A stretch of DNA of 64,000 nucleotides from Nitrospira sp. (GTDB lineage Bacteria > Nitrospirota > Nitrospiria > Nitrospirales > Nitrospiraceae), in contig JAFEBH010000002.1 of the NCBI GenBank assembly GCA_018242765.1, positions 248,001 to 312,000 of the forward strand, in the 5' to 3' direction. Both the position numbers and the translations under genes were made by a program. The notes under the pieces were generated by a model, which worked only from the letters and a program-made list of their open reading frames with translations, searched no databases and was not told where the DNA came from. This document shows, piece after piece, positions 52,928-62,194 of this stretch; positions within the stretch are counted from its first letter, which is position 1; each line of letters begins with the position of its first letter.

Positions 52928-54028
52928 ATGGCCGATCCATCGGTCTCGCATCTCAACTCAACGGTTCAGCTCTTAGCTCTCACCGAACATCAGATGGCCC
53001 GGCTTGTCCGCACGCAGGGCTGGCCCGAGTATCGAACCGCTCAAATTCTGCGTTGGATATACCAACGACGACTCCGAACGATCACGGACATGACTGATCT
53101 CCCGATGCATGATCGAGTGACACTGTCTCGATCAGCTGCTATCGGTCGTTCGGCACAGGTGAGCGTTCTCCGGTCCCAAGATGGAACACGTAAAGTACTC
53201 TTGACGCTCGAAGACGGCATGACCGTCGAATCTGTACTGATCCCGGATGACACGCGGCTGACCCTCTGCGTGTCGACGCAAGTAGGCTGTATGTTGGACT
53301 GTGGGTTTTGTCTCACCGGACAGATGGGGCTGAAACGTAATCTCAAGCTCCATGAAATCATCGATCAGGTCCTAACCTCGCAAGACCTCCTGAGCGCTGA
53401 GGAACACATCACGAACCTTGTCTTCATGGGAATGGGTGAACCCCTCGCCAATGTGGAGACACTCAAGGCCGCCGTAGCCGCTTTGACGAACAAACCCTGG
53501 GGCCTGGGATGGTCACGAAGACGCATTACCGTCTCGACAGCCGGTCTGGCATCCCGCCTCTCAGACGTCGCAACAATGGGTGTGAATCTCGCCATTTCTC
53601 TGAATGCCACCACAGAAGCACAACGCCGAGATCTGATGCCCGCCGCCAGTAACATCGCATCCTTGAATTCGCTCTTGGATGCTTGTCGGCGATACCCGCT
53701 TGCGCCTCACCGACGGTTGACGTTCGAGTACGTCCTGTTGGCCGGTGTAAATGACCTTCCAGCCGATGCACATCGCCTAGTACGACTGCTGAAATCCTTG
53801 CGCTGCAAAGTGAATCTGATTCCGTTCAATGAGTTTCCGGGCAGTCGGTTTCGCCGTCCGCCGGACAACGACGTACTTCGGTTTCAATCCGATCTTCGTA
53901 AGGCGGGACTCGATGTCTATGTCCGTCAGAGTCGTGGGCGCGACGTGTACGGTGCCTGCGGACAGCTCGGTGACATCTCCGGCAACCGATCTCCCGTTAC
54001 CTTGACAGCAATTGAAACTCGTTGTTAG
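52928..54028 (+). CDS. rlmN: 23S rRNA (adenine2503-C2)-methyltransferase RlmN
   Basis: 366 residues. The radical SAM motif is CVSTQVGCMLDCGFCLTGQM (CX3CX2C). LVFMGMGEPLANVETLKAAV, ITVSTAGL, LAISLNATTEAQRRDLMPA and LIPFNEFPGSRF follow. The C-terminal Cys in RGRDVYGACGQL is the methyl-carrying residue and an upstream Cys is expected. Role: C2-methylation of A2503 and tRNA A37. Its stop overlaps the longest start of the next gene. Confidence 0.97.
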   Translation: MADPSVSHLNSTVQLLALTEHQMARLVRTQGWPEYRTAQILRWIYQRRLRTITDMTDLPMHDRVTLSRSAAIGRSAQVSVLRSQDGTRKVLLTLEDGMTVESVLIPDDTRLTLCVSTQVGCMLDCGFCLTGQMGLKRNLKLHEIIDQVLTSQDLLSAEEHITNLVFMGMGEPLANVETLKAAVAALTNKPWGLGWSRRRITVSTAGLASRLSDVATMGVNLAISLNATTEAQRRDLMPAASNIASLNSLLDACRRYPLAPHRRLTFEYVLLAGVNDLPADAHRLVRLLKSLRCKVNLIPFNEFPGSRFRRPPDNDVLRFQSDLRKAGLDVYVRQSRGRDVYGACGQLGDISGNRSPVTLTAIETRC

Positions 54029-54029
54029 C

Positions 54030-55430
54030 ATGCCCTATTCAACGTTCATTATGATCAGGCCGATACTCACACGCACTTGGTTTGCCTGCCTCGTAGGGAT
54101 GCTCCTGGTCCTGGGCGACCGGTCCCCCTCCATGGGAGCTGACCCCAACGAATACATGCTTTCAAACGGGATGAAGGTGCTGCTGATCGAAGTGCCAAAA
54201 GCCCCGGTGGCCACAGTCCAAGTCTGGTACAAGGTGGGTTCCCGAAATGAAGTCATGGGTCGTGCGGGACTCTCACACATGCTCGAGCACATGATGTTCA
54301 AAGGCACAGCCAGGTATCCCAAAGGCTCCTTTTCCCGCATCATCCGAAAGAATGGTGGTATCGACAACGCCTTTACCGGACAGGATTTTACCGCCTACTT
54401 TGAAAACGTGTCGGCTGACCGTGTCGGGCTCGCGTTAGAACTAGAAGCTGACCGAATGCAGGGGCTGCTTCTCGATCACAGTGAGTTCCAGACCGAGCGC
54501 GACGTTGTCAAAGAGGAACGCCGCCTGAGGTCTGAAGATGATCCTCAAGGCGCGTTAGTCGAAGCCTTGTTCTCCCAGGTTTTCATGAGCCATCCTTATC
54601 ACTGGCCGGTGATCGGCTGGTTCGCAGACCTGGATGCAATGGCAATCGAAGATTTACAGCGCCACTATGACACCTTCTACTCGCCCAACAACGCCACCTT
54701 GATCGTAGTAGGTGACATCAAGGCTGACTCATTGCTCCCCATGATCAAGCGACTATTTGAGCCGATTCCCAGAGGCCCATCGCCGAAGCAGATTCTTCCG
54801 CCCGAGCCAGAACAGCGCGGCGAACGTCGTTTTCTCCTCAAGCGGGAAGCGCAGGTCCCGTTCGTCATGATGGGCTTCCGCATCCCGAACTATTCGAGTG
54901 ACGACAGCTATGCTCTCGATCTCCTCGAGTCGATCCTCTCGCAGGGGAAGAGTTCCCGTCTCTACCAAAACGTGGTCTATGAGCAGAAGCTGGCGCTGGC
55001 AGTCGGTGCGGAATACAGCTTGCTGCAAACCGATCCCGGCCTATTCTACTTTTACGCACTGGTCAATCCTGGAGCGAAGGTGGAAGCAGTGGAAGAAGCG
55101 CTCCAGCGTGAAGTCACGCGTCTGCAGAATGACCCTCCATCGGAGTTGGAGCTGCAACGAGCGAAGAACCAAATCGAAGCATCGCGCGTGTTCGAACAAG
55201 ATTCGAATTTTCGCCACGCCATGCTCATGGGACAAGCAGAGACCGTCGGAGCAGGGTGGAGACGAATCAATCAGTTCGTTGAGCGTATCCGTGCGGTCAC
55301 CGCCCAGGACATTCAACGTGTCGCGAAGCTGTACTTAACCCCAGACAATCGGACCACCGGGATTCTCATCCCCTTGCCGCCAAAACCCGTCGAATCGTCC
55401 CACTCAGCACCGCACGATGGAAAGTCTTAG
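54030..55430 (+). CDS. M16-family zinc peptidase (active subunit)
   Basis: 466 residues from ATG 54030 (alternatives 54012 and 54051). A hydrophobic leader (WFACLVGMLLVLGDRSPSMG) precedes the domain. The inverted zinc motif HxxEH is present as LSHMLEHMMFKG, with the distal Glu in SADRVGLALELEADRMQG. The second half has the R/Y-containing region of the inactive lobe. Role: periplasmic or envelope processing protease. It pairs with the next gene, which lacks the zinc site. Confidence 0.94.
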   Translation: MPYSTFIMIRPILTRTWFACLVGMLLVLGDRSPSMGADPNEYMLSNGMKVLLIEVPKAPVATVQVWYKVGSRNEVMGRAGLSHMLEHMMFKGTARYPKGSFSRIIRKNGGIDNAFTGQDFTAYFENVSADRVGLALELEADRMQGLLLDHSEFQTERDVVKEERRLRSEDDPQGALVEALFSQVFMSHPYHWPVIGWFADLDAMAIEDLQRHYDTFYSPNNATLIVVGDIKADSLLPMIKRLFEPIPRGPSPKQILPPEPEQRGERRFLLKREAQVPFVMMGFRIPNYSSDDSYALDLLESILSQGKSSRLYQNVVYEQKLALAVGAEYSLLQTDPGLFYFYALVNPGAKVEAVEEALQREVTRLQNDPPSELELQRAKNQIEASRVFEQDSNFRHAMLMGQAETVGAGWRRINQFVERIRAVTAQDIQRVAKLYLTPDNRTTGILIPLPPKPVESSHSAPHDGKS

Positions 55431-55436
55431 GACGCC

Positions 55437-56825
55437 ATGAATCACGAACCCAACTCCACAGGCTACTCTGATTCTGGTCCTCGATCCAGTTCGCTTGCCA
55501 ATCGGATGTGCTGGGTCCTGTGTGTGGCGATGTCGATGAGTGTTCCTCTAGGAGCGACTGCAGCCGACATTATCCCTGTCAAGTTCACGACACCCAATGG
55601 GATGACGGTCGTCGTGTTGGAACAACACTTTCTTCCCATCGTCGAACTCCATGCGCTCATCAAGGCTGGCTCATCCCAAGACCATCCGGAGAAGGCCGGT
55701 GTTGCCAACCTCGTTGCCAGCCTGCTGGATGAAGGCACCACGTCACGATCGTCCAAACAGCTGGCCGAGCAGATCGACTTCGTCGGTGGATCCCTCAGTG
55801 CCCAAGCCGGTGAAGATTTTACGACCGCGTCCACCCGCATCCTTAAAAAGGATATCGACCTGGGATTTACGCTTCTTGCTGATATCCTTCAACGCCCGGC
55901 ATTCCCCAAACAGGAATTCGAACGGGTTCGATCACAGATTCTTGGGGAAATCGCGAGTGACAACGATGATCCCGGCCATGTGGCCATGAAAGCCTTCAAC
56001 CAGCTAGTCTACCAGAACCACCCCTATCGCTGGCCTGTCCATGGAACCGAGGAGACCCTCAACAAGATCACCTTGTCCGACATCCAAAGCTTCTACGCCA
56101 AGGAATACCTCCCCAACCAAATCATTCTTACGATCGTGGGCGACATGACTGTCGAACAAGCGACCTCCCTCGTTCAGATTCATTTTGGATCCTGGAAGAA
56201 AGGTGCTGCACCGCCGCGACCGTCTAGAAAACCGCCCACTGTCGAGAAAAAGGCCGTCCAATTCATCGAGAAAGACTTAACCCAGTCCACTATTGTGTTG
56301 GGCCACTCCGGAATCAGCCGAACAAACCCGGATTTCTATGCGGTCACCGTCATGAACCATGTTCTCGGAGCCGGTGGATTTTCGTCGCGGCTGATGGATT
56401 CGATTCGCGATAAGCAGGGTCTTGCCTATGGGATTACAAGCCACTATGACGCGAGAGCCATGCCGGGATCGTTCTGGATCAACCTCCAGACCAGAACTGA
56501 GACCACCAACCAGGCCATCACCAGTGCCTTAGCCGAAATGAAGGCGATCCGTGAGGCGCCGGTGAGCGACCAGGAACTAGCCGAGGCCAAGTCATTCTTG
56601 ATGGGGAGCTTCCCCTTACGACTGGACTCCACGGCCAAGCTGGCGCAAGTCTTGGGTCAGGTAGAATTTTTTGGACTCGGGTTCGATTACTTCAGCCAGT
56701 ATCCTAAATGGATCGACCGAGTGACGAAAGACGACGTGCAGCGCGTGGCCAAGCAGTACCTAAACCCGCAGTCTTATGCTCTTGTGGTGGTGGGGAATAT
56801 TACCAAGGCGAAAGTCCGTCATTAG
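55437..56825 (+). CDS. M16-family non-catalytic partner subunit
   Basis: 462 residues. The leader is CVAMSMSVPLGATAA. Where the active subunit has HxxEH, this protein reads KAGVANLVASLLDEGT, so the zinc ligands are gone. The C-terminal half keeps GAGGFSSRLMDSIRDKQGLA Y, the substrate-binding loop of the partner. Role: partner in a two-subunit M16 protease. It starts 6 bp after the active subunit gene. Confidence 0.93.
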   Translation: MNHEPNSTGYSDSGPRSSSLANRMCWVLCVAMSMSVPLGATAADIIPVKFTTPNGMTVVVLEQHFLPIVELHALIKAGSSQDHPEKAGVANLVASLLDEGTTSRSSKQLAEQIDFVGGSLSAQAGEDFTTASTRILKKDIDLGFTLLADILQRPAFPKQEFERVRSQILGEIASDNDDPGHVAMKAFNQLVYQNHPYRWPVHGTEETLNKITLSDIQSFYAKEYLPNQIILTIVGDMTVEQATSLVQIHFGSWKKGAAPPRPSRKPPTVEKKAVQFIEKDLTQSTIVLGHSGISRTNPDFYAVTVMNHVLGAGGFSSRLMDSIRDKQGLAYGITSHYDARAMPGSFWINLQTRTETTNQAITSALAEMKAIREAPVSDQELAEAKSFLMGSFPLRLDSTAKLAQVLGQVEFFGLGFDYFSQYPKWIDRVTKDDVQRVAKQYLNPQSYALVVVGNITKAKVRH

Positions 56826-56846
56826 CTCAACGTTTGAGAATTGTCC

Positions 56847-57656
56847 ATGCAAGCCGTTTCGGTCCAAGAGAAACTTCTTCGACTCAGAACCCTTCTCACA
56901 GAGCTGGGTTCTGTGGTCGTCGCGTATTCCGGTGGAATCGATAGCACCTTCGTATTGAAAGTTGCACATGAACAACTCGGAGACAAGGCGGTCGGCATCA
57001 CCGCCGTCTCGCCAACATTCCCGTCGCTTGAACTAGAAGCGGCCCAGCGCGTCGCGCAGGAAATTGGCGCTCGTCATGAAACGGTGCAAACAGACCAATT
57101 AGCCATTGATGATTTCGTCAAGAATGACGCCAGCCGTTGCTACCACTGCAAAACCGACTTGTATCAGCTGCTTGGGAGCGTTCGACAATCAAAGACGGCC
57201 GCATATGTTGTAGATGGGACCAATCTGGACGACCTTGGTGATGACCGCCCTGGTATGAAGGCAGCACGGGAATGGGGTGTGCGCAGTCCATTGGTTGAGG
57301 TCCAGCTATCAAAGGCTGATATCCGCATCCTGGCCAAGGAACTGGGTCTCTCGAATTGGGATAAGCCTGCCGCAGCCTGCCTGTCGTCACGAATCCCACG
57401 TGGCATGCCCATCACTCTGGAAAAGCTGAGCCGGGTTGAAGAAGCCGAAGCCGTACTTCAGCGAGAAGGGCTACGCCATTTTCGAGTCCGAAACCATGGC
57501 GACATTGCCAGAATTGAAGTGGCTCCAGACAACCTCTCCTGGCTAATTGAACCCGCCCGATGCACCCGAATCAGTACGCAGCTGAAAGAACTCGGGTTTC
57601 GGTTTGTGACGGTAGATCTGGATGGGTATCGCCCAGGGGGAGTCAGCCTGAGCTGA
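56847..57656 (+). CDS. larE: ATP-dependent sacrificial sulfur transferase LarE
   Basis: 269 residues from ATG 56847; ATG 56841 is two codons earlier. The PP-loop is VVVAYSGGIDSTFVLKVAHE, then SRCYHCKTDLYQ (CxxC) and DGTNLDDLGDDRPGMKA. The sacrificial Cys is in KPAAACLSSRIPRGMPITLE. Role: sulfur insertion into the nickel-pincer nucleotide cofactor. No larA, larB or larC is in the window. Its stop codon lies inside a 15-bp-stem hairpin. Confidence 0.94.
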   Translation: MQAVSVQEKLLRLRTLLTELGSVVVAYSGGIDSTFVLKVAHEQLGDKAVGITAVSPTFPSLELEAAQRVAQEIGARHETVQTDQLAIDDFVKNDASRCYHCKTDLYQLLGSVRQSKTAAYVVDGTNLDDLGDDRPGMKAAREWGVRSPLVEVQLSKADIRILAKELGLSNWDKPAAACLSSRIPRGMPITLEKLSRVEEAEAVLQREGLRHFRVRNHGDIARIEVAPDNLSWLIEPARCTRISTQLKELGFRFVTVDLDGYRPGGVSLS

Positions 57657-57666
57657 CTCCCCCTGG
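57633..57666. terminator. Strong hairpin between convergent larE and atpF
   Basis: CCAGGGGGAGTCAGC (57633-57647) pairs perfectly with GCTGACTCCCCCTGG (57652-57666) over a CTGA loop. It overlaps the larE stop codon. No T tract follows on either strand, but position between convergent genes supports a terminator role. Confidence 0.65.
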
Positions 57667-57686
57667 TACAGTCCGATAGGGATCGC

Positions 57687-58193
57687 CTATCGCTGTTGTG
57701 ATCGAGAGAGGGCCTCAAGCGCTTCGTCGGCGAACTTCCGTTGGTCAGCTTCGGTCAAACTCCGCTGTACAACCTTTTCCGCAACCATGAGTGCCAATTC
57801 CGTGGTCTGGGTACGGATGTCCTGAAGGGCCTTGCGCCGTTCTTGCTCGATTTCCCTTGTGGCATCGCCTTTTATCCGCTCTGCGTCGGCAGTCAACCGT
57901 TGCTCGTTTTCATCGAGCAGGCGTTGAGCTCGTTCCTTTGCCGCTGCAAGGATGGCTTCTGCCTCCTTACCGGCTGCACTGAGCTTGGCCTCATATTCCT
58001 TCAGCCGACTCTCAGCATCCGACCGGTGACGTTCGGCCTGATCAAGGCTGTCCTTAATTTTCTTTTCTCGTTCCTCAAGGATACTGAGAATGCCGGGGAA
58101 TGCATACTTATAGAGGATGAACAACAATATGCCGAAAGACACAACTTCCCAGAAAATCAGGGACGAGAAAAAGTGCGATTCAAACTGTGGCAT
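57687..58193 (-). CDS. atpF: F0F1 ATP synthase subunit b
   Basis: 168 residues. The N-terminal membrane helix is FFSSLIFWEVVSFGILLFIL, followed by a long charged helix (EREKKIKDSLDQAERHRSDA, SAAGKEAEAILAAAKERAQR) and an Ala-rich end (VQRSLTEADQRKFADEALEA). Role: peripheral stalk. It is the last gene of the atpZ-atpB-atpE-atpF unit, and no delta, alpha, gamma, beta or epsilon genes follow; the neighbour larE is on the other strand. The start ATG has AAGG upstream. Confidence 0.94.
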   Translation of the reverse strand: MPQFESHFFSSLIFWEVVSFGILLFILYKYAFPGILSILEEREKKIKDSLDQAERHRSDAESRLKEYEAKLSAAGKEAEAILAAAKERAQRLLDENEQRLTADAERIKGDATREIEQERRKALQDIRTQTTELALMVAEKVVQRSLTEADQRKFADEALEALSRSQQR

Positions 58194-58283
58194 GCGCGCC
58201 TTCGTAAAACGTTACTCGTGAAACGTTACACGAAAATGAACCTCTCGAGGAGCGGTTCACAAATAACGGTTAACGCTCCCTAG

Positions 58284-58514
58284 TTATTTACGGAATCCCA
58301 TGATGATGAAGGCAATGACCAGGCCGTACAGCGCAATGGCTTCCACTAATGCGAAACCGATCCACATGTACTTCGTAACACGCGCTTCCGCCTCGGGCTG
58401 ACGTGCCACGACCTCAATCATCTTTCCAAAGATAAACCCGATGCCGACACCCGCTCCGGCAAACCCTGCGGCGGCACATCCCATACCGATCAACCCTGCT
58501 GCTGCTGAATCCAT
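58284..58514 (-). CDS. atpE: F0F1 ATP synthase subunit c
   Basis: 76 residues, two membrane helices with the Gly-rich first helix (AAAGFAGAGVGIGFIFGKMI) and polar loop RQPEAEA. The ion-binding Glu lies in WIGFALVEAIALYGLVIAFI. No Gln in helix 1 and Ala after the Glu mean the Na+ ligand set is absent, so the ring is predicted to carry H+. GAGAGGAGTAAGACATA precedes the ATG. It follows atpB by 36 bp. Confidence 0.97.
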   Translation of the reverse strand: MDSAAAGLIGMGCAAAGFAGAGVGIGFIFGKMIEVVARQPEAEARVTKYMWIGFALVEAIALYGLVIAFIIMGFRK

Positions 58515-58550
58515 TATGTCTTACTCCTCTCTTGTCTAAACTGGCATGCG

Positions 58551-59300
58551 CTAATGCGCGTGCTCATCATGGCCATGTAAATGAAATGCGTCGCCCAGGT
58601 AGACGCAGGTTAAGATACTGAAAATGTAAGCTTGAATAAATGCGATACCAAATTCCAGCCCATAAATGGCAACTGTAAACGCAAAGGGCAACCATCCGAT
58701 CAGCAACCCGCCGCCGATCGTAAGGCTGAACAAGACCGCGAGCATCACATGGCCGGCTGTCATGTTGGCAAATAACCGCACCGCCAGCGAAACTGGCCGC
58801 GCCACTTGGCTAATGATCTCAATCGGAATCATCAGGGGAACTAACCAGCCAGGCGTTCCAGGAGGAACCAGGATGCCGAGAAACTTTGCGCCATGCAACA
58901 TGAAACCAATGACCAGGCTCAACCCGTAGACCACACATGAGAAGACGGCCGTCACGATAATCTGGCTCGTCACCGTGTAGCTACCGGGAATCAACCCAAT
59001 CAGATTGCTGAAGAGGATAAACACAAAGAGGGTGGCGACCAGCGGGAAAAATCGCATTCCCTCCTTCCCCATCGTGTCCAAGATCATGCTGCGAATGAAG
59101 TCCACCATCAGCTCTGCGAGACTCTGCAACTTTCCCGGAACCAACTTCCTTGCAGACCCTGCCATCACCATGAGCACCGCCGCTGCCAACACGACGATCC
59201 ACATAAAGACAACGGCCTTATTGATGGAAATATCCAACCCGCCGAGCGAAATTGGAATCCAATTCTGAAGTTCGAATTGATGAAGGGGGCTTTCTTCCAC
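58551..59300 (-). CDS. atpB: F0F1 ATP synthase subunit a
   Basis: 249 residues with five or six membrane helices. The essential Arg lies in QVARPVSLAVRLFANMTAGH, and YTVTSQIIVTAVFSCVVYGL and YGLEFGIAFIQAYIFSILTC follow. The His-rich tail (LHGHDEHAH) is a common feature. Role: proton channel of F0. It starts 57 bp after atpZ on the same strand. Confidence 0.97.
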   Translation of the reverse strand: MEESPLHQFELQNWIPISLGGLDISINKAVVFMWIVVLAAAVLMVMAGSARKLVPGKLQSLAELMVDFIRSMILDTMGKEGMRFFPLVATLFVFILFSNLIGLIPGSYTVTSQIIVTAVFSCVVYGLSLVIGFMLHGAKFLGILVPPGTPGWLVPLMIPIEIISQVARPVSLAVRLFANMTAGHVMLAVLFSLTIGGGLLIGWLPFAFTVAIYGLEFGIAFIQAYIFSILTCVYLGDAFHLHGHDEHAH

Positions 59301-59357
59301 GATATTCTCGTCAGTCCTTCTAGAGGGTTTGAGTTATGGAATCTTCAGTCCGACACG

Positions 59358-59591
59358 CTACGTCTTCGGCCACCGTTGTATCGACCGATAGGCATTTCTC
59401 ATACCTGCCACGATCCCCATCAGAAGCCCGATGATCATGCCCCATGGAGTCGAGTCAAAAACATACGTATCACAGACCCACCCCAATGCTCCCCCTACGA
59501 TCAAAGCCGCAAGCAGATCAGTTGCGATCCTGATCGCTTGGCCGAGCCCCGCATATAAGGAATCTTGTGGAGGGGCCATCCTGAAACCCAT
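59358..59591 (-). CDS. atpZ: AtpZ/AtpI-type ATP synthase accessory protein
   Basis: 77 residues, two membrane helices: IRIATDLLAALIVGGALGWV and TPWGMIIGLLMGIVAGMRNA. The pattern of two helices with a Gly-rich second helix and Asn-Ala-Tyr end resembles AtpZ/AtpI-like proteins encoded at the head of ATP synthase operons. Role: assembly or Mg2+ uptake, inferred. ATG 59591 used; ATG 59579 possible. First gene of the atp unit. Confidence 0.75.
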   Translation of the reverse strand: MGFRMAPPQDSLYAGLGQAIRIATDLLAALIVGGALGWVCDTYVFDSTPWGMIIGLLMGIVAGMRNAYRSIQRWPKT

Positions 59592-59749
59592 GGGAGGCGG
59601 AGCACGCAGTCACAACCCTGCCATTGATGGGCGAGCAATTTAAGCAAAGGTCTGCTTGTAATGTCAAGCCGTTAGGCATCTATCTCCCCAGAAATCTCTG
59701 CGGTATAGTGAGCCACATTGTTTTGTGGTTTGATCGAGACAGCCCAACC

Positions 59750-61216
59750 ATGCGACAAGATACCGCCTCGAGTTTTTTGCATGGCCCCCCTTCACCGCTT
59801 ATCGTCACTTTGCCCTGCCCATCGACGAACCTCTTGGAACTGTATGCAACCGTCGCCTCAACCGAGCATCCGTCCTTTCTATTGGAAAGCGGCGGAGGGC
59901 GATCGATGGGACGATATTCGTACTTTTCCACCGATCCCTATTACCGGCTGTCCGGAATGGGCCACCACCTGATAGAACGCCCGACTAGAAACCACAGCAC
60001 GTCAGGATTGGCTCCCTTTCAGAAGTTGGGGCAACTGTTTGCCGACCAGCCCATCGCTCGCCCTCCCGACACTCCCCCGTTTTTTGGAGGGGCCGTGGGA
60101 TACCTCAGCTATGATCTCGTCCGCCAATTCGAGAGATTGCCCTCGATTGCCTCACCCCATCCTTCCGTTCCTGATTTGGAATTCGCATTTTTTGATCTCG
60201 TTGCGGCAGTCGACCATGAGCGGAACCAGTTGATACTGATGTTCTGTCCGCCGCCGACACGTTTTTTGGCTGAGTCACGAGAACAATTATTCCGCGAAGG
60301 AAGAGACCGGCTTGCCGCACTCGAAGCCCTTTTGACGCGGCCCAATACGGGCGACACCCATCCAGACAATCTGGGTCTTCTGACCTTTACACCGGAACAG
60401 GAACAAGCCGCATATAGAGAGAGTGTCCGTCGCTGCCAGAACTACATTGCAGCCGGTGACATCTACCAAGCAAACCTCTCACACCGTTTCACCGTTGATT
60501 GCATAGCCCTTCGTCAAGGACACCTCCAAGCTGATCTCTCCGCCTACCGCCGGCTCCGAACCCTGAACCCTTCACCCTTCTCTGGATTACTCCGGTTCGA
60601 TTCGGTCCGCCTCATCAGCTCATCGCCTGAGCGCCTTGTCCGCCTCGATGGTCGTCGAGCCGATACCAGGCCGATCGCAGGAACCAGGCCCCGTGGGAAA
60701 ACACTGTTCGAAGATCAAGGACTCGTCGGGGAACTCCGAGTGAATGAGAAGGAGCGCGCAGAACACATTATGCTCGTCGATCTCGAGCGGAACGATCTCG
60801 GTCGAGTCTGCCGATTTGGGAGTATCCGGGCAGACGAAATCATGACGTTGGAGCAGTATTCACATGTCAGCCACTTGGTATCGCATATCACCGGTACGCT
60901 CACGGACCAGGCGACCGGGTTCGACCTCCTGAGAGCCATGTTTCCCGGAGGCACCATCACCGGTGTCCCGAAGGTTCGCTGCATGGAGATCATCGAGGAA
61001 TTGGAACCGGTCCGTCGCGGCCTCTATACCGGTTCCATGGGATACCTCAGTTGGAGCGGTGATCTCGACTTCAATATCCTGATCCGTACGCTTACGATGA
61101 TAAACGGCACAGGCTACCTCCAAGTCGGCGCCGGGATTGTGGCCGATTCCGACCCGGGACGCGAGTACGAGGAAACCCTTCATAAAGCCCAGGCCTTTTT
61201 CAGCGCCTTTGGATAG
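59750..61216 (+). CDS. pabB: Chorismate-binding enzyme: aminodeoxychorismate or anthranilate synthase component I
   Basis: 488 residues from ATG 59750. The family motifs are FLLESGGGRSMGRYSYFSTD near the start, then GDIYQANLSHRF, DTRPIAGTRPRGKTLFEDQG, LVDLERNDLGRV, GGTITGVPKVRCMEIIEELE and GAGIVADSDPGREYEETLHK. The box PIAGTRPRG has Ala, as in TrpE, where E. coli PabB has Lys; yet the next gene encodes a PabC-like enzyme, which favours PabB. It stands 4 bp before that gene. The exact reaction cannot be fixed from sequence. No glutaminase gene is adjacent. Confidence 0.85.
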   Translation: MRQDTASSFLHGPPSPLIVTLPCPSTNLLELYATVASTEHPSFLLESGGGRSMGRYSYFSTDPYYRLSGMGHHLIERPTRNHSTSGLAPFQKLGQLFADQPIARPPDTPPFFGGAVGYLSYDLVRQFERLPSIASPHPSVPDLEFAFFDLVAAVDHERNQLILMFCPPPTRFLAESREQLFREGRDRLAALEALLTRPNTGDTHPDNLGLLTFTPEQEQAAYRESVRRCQNYIAAGDIYQANLSHRFTVDCIALRQGHLQADLSAYRRLRTLNPSPFSGLLRFDSVRLISSSPERLVRLDGRRADTRPIAGTRPRGKTLFEDQGLVGELRVNEKERAEHIMLVDLERNDLGRVCRFGSIRADEIMTLEQYSHVSHLVSHITGTLTDQATGFDLLRAMFPGGTITGVPKVRCMEIIEELEPVRRGLYTGSMGYLSWSGDLDFNILIRTLTMINGTGYLQVGAGIVADSDPGREYEETLHKAQAFFSAFG

Positions 61217-61220
61217 CAGG

Positions 61221-62108
61221 ATGTGGATTTACCTGAACGATCGATTTGTGCAAGACCACGAAGCCCGGATCTCGGTCTTCGACCATGGGTTTCTGTACGG
61301 CGACGGAGTCTTTGAAACAATGCGTTCGTATGGCCCTCGCCTCTTCATGCGAGACCACCACCTCGCACGGCTGTTTCAGTCCGCCGACGCCATCGGCTTG
61401 AGAATTCCGATCCCTCTCACCCAATGGGTCGACATACTCCATGAAACCCTGGTGCGCAACGAGTTGGGAACCGATCAACGAGACGCCTATGTGCGAATCA
61501 CCGTTTCACGCGGAGCTGGAGACATTGGACTGGATCCAGCCCTGTGCCCCTCACCAACCGTCGTCGTGATGACCAAGTGGTTGGTCCCTCCGGCCTCCCA
61601 TCTCTATGAACAAGGCGTCTCCGTGGTTCTCGCGTCGACCAGGCGAAACTTGCCAAGTGCGCTCCCACCGCAAATCAAGTCCACCAATTTCCTCAACAAC
61701 ATCTTGGCCAAGCGCGAAGCCATCGCTGCGAACGCGTTCGACAGCCTTCTGCTCAATTGGGAAGGACACCTGACCGAAGGCACGACCAGCAATCTCTTCT
61801 TCATCCGGGATGGCCGGCTGAATACGCCGGCCTTGGATTGCGGTCTCCTCGACGGCATCACCCGACGAGTCGTGATTCAATTGGCTGAAGAGCTTCACCT
61901 GCCCATTGGAGAGGGGCATTTTACCGTCGACCAACTCCATCAGGCCGATGAGTGTTTTTTGACCAACACCAGCATGGAAATCATGCCGATCGTTGAGATC
62001 GGCGACCAGCGAATCGGAGCGGGAGTACCAGGCCCGCTGACTCGCAAGCTACGAGCGCGGTTTATTGAGGCCCGAGACCGATTATCAGAACCGTCCACAG
62101 CAGGCTAA
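61221..62108 (+). CDS. pabC: Class IV PLP aminotransferase / aminodeoxychorismate lyase-like
   Basis: 295 residues from ATG 61221. Family motifs are ISVFDHGFLYGDGVFETMRS, YVRITVSRGAGDIGLDPALC, LPPQIKSTNFLNNILAKREA (catalytic Lys), and LTEGTTSNLFFIRDG with NTPALDCGLLDGITRRVVIQ. It is either PabC or a D-/branched-chain aminotransferase; adjacency to the PabB-like gene favours PabC. The start is weakly supported by AGCAGG immediately before the ATG, and translational coupling is likely. Confidence 0.85.
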   Translation: MWIYLNDRFVQDHEARISVFDHGFLYGDGVFETMRSYGPRLFMRDHHLARLFQSADAIGLRIPIPLTQWVDILHETLVRNELGTDQRDAYVRITVSRGAGDIGLDPALCPSPTVVVMTKWLVPPASHLYEQGVSVVLASTRRNLPSALPPQIKSTNFLNNILAKREAIAANAFDSLLLNWEGHLTEGTTSNLFFIRDGRLNTPALDCGLLDGITRRVVIQLAEELHLPIGEGHFTVDQLHQADECFLTNTSMEIMPIVEIGDQRIGAGVPGPLTRKLRARFIEARDRLSEPSTAG

Positions 62109-62194
62109 GCCTCCGATTCCCTCGTGTTTCATCAGGTTTTCACAAAAGATCTACAATTTCTTGACAGTCCGCTAGGGGCTGCTATCGTGTGACG

